Source: Sabellastarte sp. h YS-2021 (lineage: Eukaryota > Annelida > Polychaeta > Sabellida > Sabellidae). From it: a stretch of 64,000 nucleotides of DNA. The notes under the pieces are model-generated. The model was not told where the DNA came from. It did no database searches and saw only the letters and a program-made list of their open reading frames with translations. The translations under genes and the position numbers were made by a program. The stretch is taken from positions 47,667,028 through 47,731,027 of the forward strand of contig OZ024936.1 in assembly GCA_964017235.1 (NCBI GenBank), read 5' to 3'. Positions 23,340-35,400 of the stretch are shown here, piece after piece (position 1 is the first letter of the stretch; each line of letters opens with the position of its first letter).

Positions 23340-24965
23340 AGGTTAGATATCTCCGACGTTGGGCCAAGATATAGCCCAGACAAGATTTTATTGGTCAAGA
23401 TCACTACAGCAAGCTCAAATCAAGGTCATACCATGACATTGCACACCTACAACCCCTGAGAAATGTCCCTACCAAGTATCAACTTAGTACACTTTACGAT
23501 TTCAGAGATATTGCCCAGACAAAATTTTAAAGGTCATGGCCACTAGGAAAAGATCAAAATTCAAATCAAGGTCACACTTTGACAATGCATGCCGTCAACC
23601 CCCAACCAATATCCCTACCAAGTATTAACTTCCTACACCTTACAGTTTTCAAGATATAGCCCAGACAATACTTCATAGGTCAAGGTAACTAGGGCAAGGT
23701 CAAAGTCACACCTGGACATTGCAAACCTACAACCCCTAAGCAGTGTCCCTACCAAGTATCGATGTCCTACACCTTACGCTTGCCAAGATATAGCCCAGAC
23801 AAGATTTTATAGGTCATGGTCACTATGGCAAGGTCAAATTAAGCTCACACCATGATGTTGCACACCTACAACCCCTAACCAGTATCCCTATCAAGTATCA
23901 ACTTCCCACACCTTACCATTTCTGAGATACAGCTCAGACAAGTTTTTATAGGTCGAGGTCACAACTTCAGGGTCAAAGGTCAAATCAGGGTCACATCATG
24001 ACGTTGCACACCTGCAACCCCCAACCAATGTCCCTGCCAAGTATCAACTTCCTACACCTTACGCTTGCCAAAATATATAGTCCAGGCAAGATTTTATAAG
24101 TCAAGGTTACTACAGCAAGGTCAGATTTGAGATCAAGGTCATACCATGATTTTGTACATCTAACACCCCCAAACAATGTCCTCCCAAGTATCAACTTCCT
24201 ACACCTTACGGTTTCCGAGACATAGCCCGGACAAGATGTTATAGGTCAAGGTCACTATGGCAAAGTCAAAGGTCAAATCAAGGTCACACCATGATGTTGC
24301 ACACCTACAACCCCAACCAATATCCCTACCAAGTATCAACTTCTACACCTTATGGTTTCCGAGATATAGCACGGACAAGATTTTGTAGGTCAAGGTCATT
24401 ATGGCAAGGTCAAATCAAAGTCACACTATGATGTTGCAAACCTACAACCCCCAATCATTGTCCCTACCAAGTATCAACTTCGTACACCTTATGGTTTCCG
24501 AGATATAGCACGGACAAGATTTTATAGGTCAAGGTCACTATGGTAAGGTCATATCAAGGTCACATCATGACATTGCCACCTACAACCACTAACTAATGTC
24601 CCTACCAAGTTTTAACTTCCTACAACTTACAGTTACCGAGATATAGCCCAGACAAGATTTTAAAACTCAAGGTCACTGAGGCAAGGCCAAAGGTCAAAAC
24701 AAGGTCACATCATACTGTTGCTCACCTACAACCCGTAACTCATGTCCCTACCAAGTATCAAGTTCCTACACCTTACAGTTGCCGAGATATAGCCCAGACA
24801 AGATTTTCAAACTCAAGGTCACCGAGGCAAGGTCAATGGTCACATCAAGGTCACACCATGACATTGCACCTACACCGAACCAATGCCCCTACCAAACATC
24901 AACTTCCTACACCTTACAGTTTCTGAGATACAGCCTGGACAAACTTTTTCCCATAAATTTTAATG
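23340..24965 (+). repeat. GGTCA-rich tandem satellite, 134-147-bp unit, about 11 copies
   Basis: Diverged units carry TACCAAGTATCAACTTCCTA, GAGATATAGCCCGGACAAG and ATAGGTCAAGGTCAC. The ACCAAGTAT block recurs at 23471, 23617, 23751, 23890, 24036 and onward. The same family occurs at 41170-42050 and, inverted, at 57115-57485. It ends abruptly near 24965. Confidence 0.88.
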
Positions 24966-26217
24966 CAGATCTTACATGACAGTCAGACAATAACACAAGT
25001 AAATGTCAACTGATTAGTTTTATTTGTAGATAAAATATTTCTGTACAACTTCATAGTCTGTAAAATACAGCACGTAACATGTTGATAACAGATAACATTA
25101 AAATTCATTAAGTAAAAAATACCACCATAATCTTTGGTAAACATAAAAAACACAAAATCACAGAAATATTGCCTTATAATTTATGAAGGATATATTCCAC
25201 ATCACTACAAATAACTATATCACCATCTGACAAACAAATCCAGGGTCACTACTTGTGCAGTAAGATGGCAACAATATCAGAAAACCTATACAGTGCAACA
25301 CTCTATAATACTATAAAAGTTTACAGCAAATGCTTGTGTCTTTATATCTGTAACTTAATTCTAATTCGACTTTTATAGCGCTTAAACTCCACTGAGCAGT
25401 GGACTCTAAGGCGCAACAAGACTATAGCAATATGTAAATTCAAAGTCCAGGGACAGAAATAGGTCAGCACCACAGAGAAGCCATAAGAGAAAATGAGCTA
25501 AGGAGGATATGCCTTTGCGTAGAGATAGGTTTTGAGCTTCTTTCTAAAAGAGGCAATAATGGGTAATGCACAAATGTCTTCAGGAAGTGAATTCCAAAGA
25601 GTGGGAGCATCAAAGGCAAAATGAAGCCAAACCTCTTGTAAGTTTTCATATATTTTATGCAAATCTGGGTAATTTTCATGCTAGAGTATGACAACCTAAT
25701 GCTGCATTTACCTACTTCCTATCTCCACAATCAACATTTGAATCTCTGTGTGTGAGAACCTGAAATGTCAACTTCTTTATAAGAACTGGATGACATTTTA
25801 AATGTAAAATTTTACAATACTCAATATAAAACTAACATACAGTATTAGTTGAAATTATCGCTAAGTATTAATTTTAGCTATTTTAGGTTATCAGCTTGGG
25901 TAGTGAAAATTAATTCCCAGTAAAATTTTAAATCTGTATTAATACCCGAAGTAGAAACTAGCAAGTAGCATAATTAATTAATTAAAGTGAATTTCTTAAA
26001 TGAAAAATTAGTAAAATTATCTTGTGGCAAGTAGTTCTACTTAGACCGTATTTCAGAAGATCAACAACCTTCTATACGTCATAAATACAGATTTAAACTT
26101 CCCACACCTTTCTTAATTATAAAAGCTACTGTTACAGCATGGACACTATTAATTTAAAGTCTTCTTTCATATGAGATTAGTCTAAGACATGTGAGAAAGA
26201 AAACTGCATTAATTGTT
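24966..26217. other. Intergenic DNA 3' of TMEM241
   Basis: AT-rich with no coding signal. Near 25350-25660 is a dispersed-repeat-like patch (CTTTTATAGCGCTTAAACTC, CTCTAAGGCGC, then GGAAGTGAATTCCAAAGAGT), similar in style to retroelement 3' regions seen in many invertebrates. Its family was not identified. Confidence 0.4.
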
Positions 26218-26223
26218 TTTATT
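26218..26223 (-). terminator. Candidate polyadenylation signal for TMEM241
   Basis: AATAAA on the minus strand (TTTATT on plus), about 134 nt past the TMEM241 stop codon. Position and hexamer fit. Other AATAAA copies occur in this AT-rich flank, so the site is a candidate only. Confidence 0.4.
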
Positions 26224-26356
26224 TAACACAAAAACCCAATATTATAACCATAACATAAATCCTTTTAGAACTTACATAGCATTTTATCGAATAAAATACG
26301 ACACCCCTACTGTGTTAACTACTGCTTTCTAAGTACATGAGATTCTGAGTCATGAA

Positions 26357-26465
26357 TTATATGTCTATGCTCGAGCGTTGTTTAAGATCTTTGTCACTCA
26401 GACTGGATTTCATTCCTGTGGAATTGTCTGCCTGAAGGTCTGTAATTAAGGCTCCAGCCAAGAGG
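26357..26465 (-). CDS. TMEM241: TMEM241 terminal coding exon
   Basis: The exon opens after a TTTCTTTAG acceptor. It completes a split TGC codon (phase 2 from exon 11) and reads CLLAGAL, matching CLLLGAL of the human protein at the same place. A hydrophilic tail rich in S, D and K follows to TAA at 26357-26359. It is separated from exon 11 by 5.8 kb, mostly 169-bp satellite. If it is skipped, exon 11 would read straight into TGA after one Trp codon. Confidence 0.85.
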
Positions 26466-29400
26466 CTAAAGAAACACCTAAAATACATATGAAAGGTACT
26501 GTACCATATGTTTATAGTAAGTGCCAATTGCTGGCAATATCTCCTTTGCTACAGGGCTCAAAGTGTTATGTGACCCAACCAGACTGTACAAGTACAGAAC
26601 AAGCTCTGGTAACATACATTCACTTAACCAGAAGACAGAGTCTCAGCAATGACCATCCATCAATGTCCCTGTGATTCTTTAGCCTGCCACTGCAGGAGAG
26701 GACTGACATTTTAAGTGATCATCCAAGTCACCATGTATCTGCTTATAACTGGGATTGAACTGAGGTCCTCAGTGTTCCTGTGTGTGTTTGTGTGTTACCC
26801 ACTTGGCCACAGGTCATGTAAAGATCAAATTTAAGGTCTTTTCATAAATTCTGCTATTCTCTTCAGACAGTCACAAACCTTTTTCAGTTCTGATGATGAA
26901 AGGTGATCAGCGGTGAAGAACACCTGTTTTCACCAGATCTTATAACCTGCTGGAATCAAGCACACTCCTACACTGGTGACCATAGCCTTACCATAGCTAC
27001 AGTTCTCAAACCCAAAACCACAGAGGTTACAATTGTTAGACCATTCACATGATCTGCTGTAGATTGTCAGATATAGAACAAACTGGGCTGCATGTTTTCC
27101 TAACTTTATGGTCTATATTCCACTGCGATTATTTACTGCAGCTTGAACAGTAATCTATTAATTCCTGTTAACACTGTGTAATTTAAATTTATTTTTTCAA
27201 TGACCAAATGAAACCTCATGGTCAATTTTCTTCAATATAAGATATTAAAGGTCAAAGTTAGGGTTTAATGTCCCATTCAAGAGCCAGGGCTATATTGCGA
27301 CAGGGCCATAGCATTTACAATTTTTGCTGTGAAACATACACAGAGACTTTGGTCTGTGATTAGAGAATCAATACAAGACATCAACTAGAAATAGGCCGCC
27401 CTGTTGATAGTAGATGCGAATAGAAACAGGATAGCATAGAAGAACACACATTATCATGTGTAATGTCCACCCATGAACCTTTTGCCCAAATTGTACAGTA
27501 GTCTTACAAGACCCTGTTTCATTTGTAAAATATATCAATGATGCTTAAATATTTGTTAGTGTAGATGTAAATTATTTCAGCTTCATGCCTTTTTGCATTG
27601 GTTGGGTTGAAAATTTTGACGAAATCACTCTATCTTGCACGGTTAAGAAGATAGAAGCAAATTCCTGTTTTTCTATTTTTGGCAAAAATTTGAAAATTCA
27701 AAATGGCCGCCATTTTTGGGAAAAGGAAATTTTTTTGAAAATTGCCAAGAGTACATTTCTTAGATACCCTATGGGTCGAAAATTTCAACAAAATAACTCT
27801 ATTTTGCACGGTTAAGGCCAGTTTGTGTTTTTCCATTTTAAGCAAAAATTCGAAAATTCAAAATGGCTGCCATTTTTGGGGAGGGGAAATTTTTTTGAAA
27901 ATTGCAAAGATTACATTCCTTAGATACCCTGTGGGTTGAAAAATTTCGACGAAATCGCTCTATCTCGCATGGTTAAGGAGATAGAAGCAAATTTGTGTTT
28001 TGCCATTTTTGGCAAAAATTTGAAAATTCAAAATGGCCGCCATTTTTGGGGAGGGGAAAATTTTTGGAAGATTGCAAAGATTGCATTCCTTAGATACCCT
28101 GTAGGTCGAAAATTTCGACGATATCACTCTATCTCGCACGGTTAAGGAGATAGAAGCAAATTTGTGTTTTGCCATTTTTGGCAAAAATTCGAAAATTCAA
28201 AATGGCCGCCATTTTTGGGGAGGGGAAAATTTTTGGAAAATTGCAAATATTACATTCCTTAGATACCCTGTGGGTTGAAAATTTCGACGAAATCGCTCTA
28301 TCTCACACGGTTAAGGAGATAGAAGGAAATTTGTGTTTTGCCATTTTTGGCAAAAATTCGAAAATTCAAAATGGCCGCCATTTTTGGGGAGGGGAAAATT
28401 TTTTGAAAATTGCAAGAGTACACTCCTCAGATACCCTGTGGGTCGAAAATTTTGCCGAAATCGCTCTATCTCGCACGGTTAAGGAGATAGAAGCAAATTA
28501 GTGTTTTGCCATTTTTGGCAAAAATTCGAAAATTCAAAATGGCCGCCATTTTTGGGGAGGGGAAAATTTTTTGAAAATTGCAAAGAGTACACTCCTCAGA
28601 TACCCTGTGGGTCGAAAATTTTGACGAAATCGCTCTATCTCGCACGGTTAAGGAGATAGAAGCAAATTTGTGTTTTGCCATTTTTGGCAAAAATTCGAAA
28701 ATTTAAAATGGCCGCCATTTTTAGGGAGGGGAAAATTTTTTGAAAATTGCAAATATTACATTCCTTAGATACCCTGTGGGTCGAAAATTTCAACGAAATC
28801 GCTCTATCTCGCACGGTTAAGGAGATAGAAGCAAATTTGTGTTTTGCCATTTTTGGCAAAAATTCGAAAATTCAAAATGGCCGCCATTTTTGGGGAGGGG
28901 AAAATTTTTTGAAGATTGCAAAGATTGCATTCCTTAGATACCCTGTGGGTCGAAAATTTCGACAAAATCGCTCTATCTCGCACGCTTAAGGAGATAGAAG
29001 CAAATTTGTGTTTTGCCATTTTTGGCAAAAATTCGAAAATTCAAAATGGCCGCCATTTTTGGGGAGGGGAAAATTTTTTAAAAATTACCAAGAGTACAAT
29101 GCTCAGATACCCTGTGGGTCGAAAATTTCGACGAAATCGCTCTATCTGGCACGGTTAAGGAGATAGAAGCAAATTTGTGTTTTGCCATTTTTGGCAAAAA
29201 TTCGAAAATTCAAAATGGCCGCCATTTTTGGGGAGGGGAAAATTTTTTGAAGATTGCAAAGATTGCATTCCTTAGATACCCTGTAGGTCGAAAATTTCGA
29301 CGATATCACTCTATCTCGCACGGTTAAGGAGATAGAAGCAAATTTGTGTTTTGCCATTTTTGGCAAAAATTCGAAAATTCAAAATGGCCGCCATTTTTGG

Positions 29401-32400
29401 GGAGGGGAAAATTTTTGGAAGATTGCAAATATTACATTGCTTAGATACCCTGTGGGTTGAAAATTTCGACGAAATCGCTCTATCTCGCACGGTTAAGGAG
29501 ATAGAAGGAAATTTGTGTTTTGCCATTTTTGGCAAAAATTCGAAAATTCAAAATGGCCGCCATTTTTGGGGAGGGGAAAATTTTTGGAAAATTGCAAATA
29601 TTACATTCCTTAGATACCCTGTGGGTCGAAAATTTTGCCGAAATCGCTCTATCTCGCACGGTTAAGGAGATAGAAGCAAATTAGTGTTTTGCCATTTTTG
29701 GCAAAAATTCGAAAATTCAAAATGGCCGCCATTTATGGGGAGGGGAAAATTTTTTTAAAATTGCAAAGAGTACACTCCTCAGATACCCTGTGGGTCGAAA
29801 ATTTTGACGAAATCGCTCTATCTCGCACGGTTAAGGAGATAGAAGCAAATTTGTGTTTTGCCATTTTTGGCAAAAATTCGAAAATTTAAAATGGCCGCCA
29901 TTTTTAGGGAGGGGAAAATTTTTTGAAAATTGCAAATATTACATTCCTTAGATACCCTGTGGGTCGAAAATTTCGACGAAATCGCTCTATCTCGCACGGT
30001 TAAGGAGATAGAAGCAAATTTGTGTTTTGCCATTTTTGGCAAAAATTCGAAAATTCAAAATGGCCGCCATTTTTAGGGAGGGGAAAATTTTTTGAAAATT
30101 GCAAAGAGTACACTCCTTAGATACCCTGTGGGTTGAAAATTTCGACGAAATCGCTCTATCTCGCACGGTTAAGGAGATAGAGGGAAATTTGTGTTTTGCC
30201 ATTTTTGGCAAAAATTCGAAAATTCAAAATGGCCGCCATTTTTGGGGAGGGGAAAATTTTTTGAAAATTGCAAAGAGTACACTCCTCAGATACCCTGTGG
30301 GTCGAAAATTTCGACGAAATCGCTCTATCTCGCACGGTTAAGGAGATAGAGGGAAATTTGTGTTTTGCCATTTTTGGCAAAAATTCGAAAATTCAAAATG
30401 GCCGCCATTTTCGGGGAGGGGAAAATTTTTTGAAAATTGCAAAGAGTACACTCCTCAGATACCCTGTGGGTCGAAAATTTCGACGAAATCGCTCTATCTT
30501 GCACGGTTAAGGAGATAGAGGGAAATTTGTGTTTTGCCATTTTTGGCAAAAATTCGAAAATTCAAAATGGCCGCCATTTTTGGGGAGGGGAAAATTTTTT
30601 GAAAATTGCAAAGAGTACACTCCTCAGATACCCTGTGGGTCGAAAATTTTGCCGAAATCGCTCTATCTCGCACGGTTAAGGAGATAGAAGCAAATTAGTG
30701 TTTTGCCATTTTTGGCAAAAATTCGAAAATTCAAAATGGCCGCCATTTTTGGGGAGGGGAAAATTTTTTGAAAATTGCAAAGAGTACACTCCTCAGATAC
30801 CCTGTGGGTCGAAAATTTTGACGAAATCGCTCTATCTCGCACGGTTAAGGAGATAGAAGCAAATTTGTGTTTTGCCATTTTTGGCAAAAATTCGAAAATT
30901 CAAAATGGCCGCCATTTTTGGGGAGGGGAAAATTTTTTGAATATTGCAAAGAGTACACTCCTCAGATACCCTGTGGGTCGAAAATTTTGACGAAATCGCT
31001 CTATCTCGCACGGTTAAGGAGATAGAAGCAAATTTGTGTTTTGCCATTTTTGGCAAAAATTCGAAAATTTAAAATGGCCGCCATTTTTAGGGAGGGGAAA
31101 ATTTTTTGAAAATTGCAAATATTACATTCCTTAGATACCCTGTGGGTCGAAAATTTCGACGAAATCGCTCTATCTCGCACGGTTAAGGAGATAGAAGCAA
31201 ATTTGTGTTTTGCCATTTTTGGCAAAAATTCGAAAATTCAAAATGGCCGCCATTTTTGGGGAGGGGAAAATTTTTTGAAAATTGCAAAGAGTACACTCCT
31301 TAGATACCCTGTGGGTTGAAAATTTCGACGAAATCGCTCTATCTCACACGGTTAAAGAGATAGAGGGAAATTTGTGTTTTGCCATTTTTGGCAAAAATTC
31401 GAAAATTCAAAATGGCCGCCATTTTTGGGGAGGGGAAAATTTTTTGAAAATTGCAAAGAGTACACTCCTCAGATACCCTGTGGGTCGAAAATTTTGCCGA
31501 AATCGCTCTATCTCGCACGGTTAAGGAGATAGAAGCAAATTAGTGTTTTGCCATTTTTGGCAAAAATTCGAAAATTCAAAATGGCCGCCATTTTTGGGGA
31601 GGGGAAAATTTTTTGAAAATTGCAAAGAGTACACTCCTCAGATACCCTGCGGGTCGAAAATTTTGCCGAAATCGCTCTATCTTGCACGGTTAAGGAGATA
31701 CAAGCAAATTACTCAAAAGTAGTACTGAAAATACACAATGAAGTACCTAAATGGCTATTACTCATGTACTGACAAAGCTATCAGTCCCAAATGCAATACC
31801 AAGCGAGCTATGGACATAACAATCTTGTATTCAAAATTGTAGTAAAATATCTTTAATTATTTTGGCTTAAATGCACGGAAACCAATGGGTACTGAAAATA
31901 GCTGTACTTAAGTATTACTCAGTAAGCAAAAGAGGTACAACAGCCAAAAGCAATCCCAAGCAAGCTACTGACCCAATAAGCCTGCATACCAAATTTGGTG
32001 ACAATAGCTCTAATACTTTTCCTTTAAATGAGCGGAAACCATGCGTGACGCCGGACATCGGACGCCGGACGCCGGACATCGGACATCGGACGGCGAAAAA
32101 AGCAAAAATAATATATCCACCCCCCAGGGGGGTGGACATAATACAACACCTGATGAAATATATAGCAAATAATTCCTCTTAATTTTGTGATGGAAATTTA
32201 ACAGTTTGAACAAGAACTACTAGTTCCTCACCATGTGATCTGCCCTATTGTCAACACCGGATTAAACAGAAGCAATGAAATGGCTGCCACAACAAACTGA
32301 AAACAAAAAATAACAAGATTCCCTTTTTAGAAGAGCAGTAATTCATTAAATTGCCAAAAGCTAGTGATAAACATCAGCAGGTTTCCGATTTCAACTTTTT

Positions 32401-35400
32401 AAATACATGCAAATTATTTCTGTACATGAGTGAAAATATCAAGCCCTGTGAAATCATTGCTGTCTTGCTGTACTTAATTAAGTACATCGCAGAAAATTTA
32501 CTAAAACTATTCTGCAGATACTATATGTTACATTACAGCATAAAATTAACACTATAAAGGGAAACAGGGTGGCTTCTGGTTTGGTGAATATACATATCTG
32601 GTGTGTTTATGCCAATGCATCTTTTTAACTAAACAAATGCACAAAATATGTGTAGATTTGCCATGTTAATGACATTAAACATAAAAGACAACACCTAAAT
32701 CTTTAGTAAACTATAGCATCTGACATAATTGCTAAAACTTTACCTTTGCTAATCCAATGGCATCCAGTAGATAAGTGACTGTGTAGGTCTGAATTTTGTC
32801 TGACATTTCCTCAATGTATAGGTTCAGATAGACACCACAGACACCACTTAGAATGCAGCTCACATAGAAGCTGTTTAAAGAACATTTGAAGAATTACCAT
32901 AGGACATGTAAAAATATATTTCCTTCTTTATAGAATTACCAAAAAGAATAAAAATCACCTTTGTTATACAATTCTTTTTCCCTATGTGAATCATATGAAC
33001 ACCTGTACTTATTGCACTACTTATGGTAATACTAGTGGGTAAATTGTTTATCAATATTCATGATATTTATTGTTTTGGGACAGGGTTGCCAATATTGATG
33101 TCTAAAGAAGTACTATATCAATATTGCAATTTTAAGTAAAACTGTAAACTTACACTGCAAATATTTGAAATTAAGCCTACACCTGAAGAAATTGTGTACA
33201 CTATACCTTGTGATTTTGTAGTTTTCAGTTTATATTTTCAATCAAAATTGCTATTGTTTTGTTTTGATACATTTGGCTTCCTGTTAGTGGTTAAGGATAT
33301 GCTAGAATAAAGCGTTTTCGGTATCCCAAATTCGGACATTTTGGTAGACAATATCACCATCCCCCGTCCCCCTTGTTATAGGCCGATATTGAAATATTTT
33401 TACTTTCAATATCGATATGCACACATCCAATCAATTTACCCACTAACTGATACCCTTTTAACAACTTGGGTTACCAATACTACAGGCATCTAGTGTTTAC
33501 TAGACCACAACAGAGTTTAAAGGTCATCTACTGAACACGGTATCCAAAGTAGGCTATTTAAGGATCATATACTGATAAGGGGAGTATCCCACAGAAGCTG
33601 TAAGCACAAGCACAAGAATTTTAGCATGGCGTACAAAAACTGGTCTTAATACAGAACGATGTACTAATTCCCTCAAATATGTTTTTTTTAATATGACCTA
33701 TAAAATAGGGGCAAAATTTCACAATAATTATTGCCAAATGGCCCATATTTCAGTTTTGTTGAGAGCGTCAAACTCTACACATGGGTAACTTTGTTCAATG
33801 GTAAAAGATTGTTAGCTATTCTCAGATGAAGTTCGGGGTGTACCAAATTTCTTCTGTGCTAATGAAATTGAAGGAATAGTTGTATATATTTACCTGTAAT
33901 AGTACCAGAATTCAAAATCTACGGCTGACACTGCATCACCTGAAAATAACCGCAGTACAATTGATTATAACATTTAACAGTCATGTTTTTGCCGTCATAC
34001 ATTCATCATATGTATTTATATTAGTTTTAAAAAAGTTTAAATTGTTGTTTGTCTTCACTGAATTATTGTTTTTTTTTGTGTACAACTAGTAACAGTAATC
34101 ATAGTCAAATCATAGTCTGATATATTTGGTCTAATGCACTTAAAGTTAATTATTTTCCAAGTCAAAAATATAAACATGCATATAGCCTTGTAAGAAATTA
34201 TTGCCAGGTTTGCTAGTAACAGTTTATCTCTGAAAATCAGCAACAATTAGATACAAACTGTGTGTGTAAATGTGAGCAGGCAATATCAAATGAAAATAAT
34301 AAACTAATGTACAACATACCTAAGAACAACGTGGATGGCAAGAGAAGCACTACACTAAATACATAACACAGGTACAGTCGGCAATTTTCACTGAAAAAAA
34401 ACAACAATCATATAGAGGAGTTCATATTTTGCTAAAACTTGCAAATAAACTACTTTGTCTCAGTCAAGATTCACTCCTCAATGACCCCCCTTTATTTTAA
34501 ATTCTGGGAAATTCTGCAAGGCCTCATAATGTAACCTTGGGTAAATTCCTTAGTATAACCTAGGCCTTGATTTACACACAGAAATCAAGCTCAAGTTTGG
34601 CCAAACGTTAACTCAAGTTAAGTTATCCATGAATAAGGAATAAGTTTGTTTTCACAAAGAAGTTGAGTTAATTTTTGACTGAAGATTAGGATTAACTTTT
34701 TTGATACTGACTGAAGGCAAACATTAGCCAAGTCATTTTTTGTAATCTGTTTTGTCTTGTTCTATTTAAGTCAGCTTAATCTTTCTTTGTGAATTATGAC
34801 CCAGGGTTAGATTCTGAGGCCACCACATAGTTACCACCTCCACTAAGAATCTACCCACTTATTCTATTTTCTTTTATTAGCAAAATGCACAAATTCCCCC
34901 ACTAAAATTTTAATAAACTGTGATCTTACTCAGAAAATACAAAGTTACAAAATGATGTACAACAACAAACTAAAAACTCTTTTGATTTGCGTACACACAG
35001 ATACAAATCTAAGTACAAATACTGGACATGCAAACTGAGAAACGAGAATGTTGAGCTGTTGTCACTATAAATGTTCATCTGCATAAAACATATCCATGTA
35101 TGTAATGAAATGAAACTAGAGGATCGCTTGCAAAAAAAAAGATAATGTTTTTGCATAGCAAAAACAAAGCGTCCCGAAAAGGATATAAAGGTGAGTGCTA
35201 AAGTATTAAGAAAATGCTCCGTTTCTAGCCTTATACTGTTGTGGCAACCAAAGTCAGCGCAGTCTGCTCTATCTAGCACGGTTTTCAAGATATAAGCATT
35301 TTTGTGTTTTGCAATTTTTGCAAAAAATTCAAAATGTCCGCTATATTTGGCGAGACAAAAATATTTTGAAAATTGGCATCGCTACTCTGCAGAGATATCC

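Noticed and set aside
27585-31524. Many 68-110 codon ORFs on both strands
   Set aside because: They repeat at 169-bp spacing with the satellite monomer and read MPKMAKHKFASISL or FAIFGKNSKIQNGRHF endlessly. They are translations of tandem DNA, not genes.
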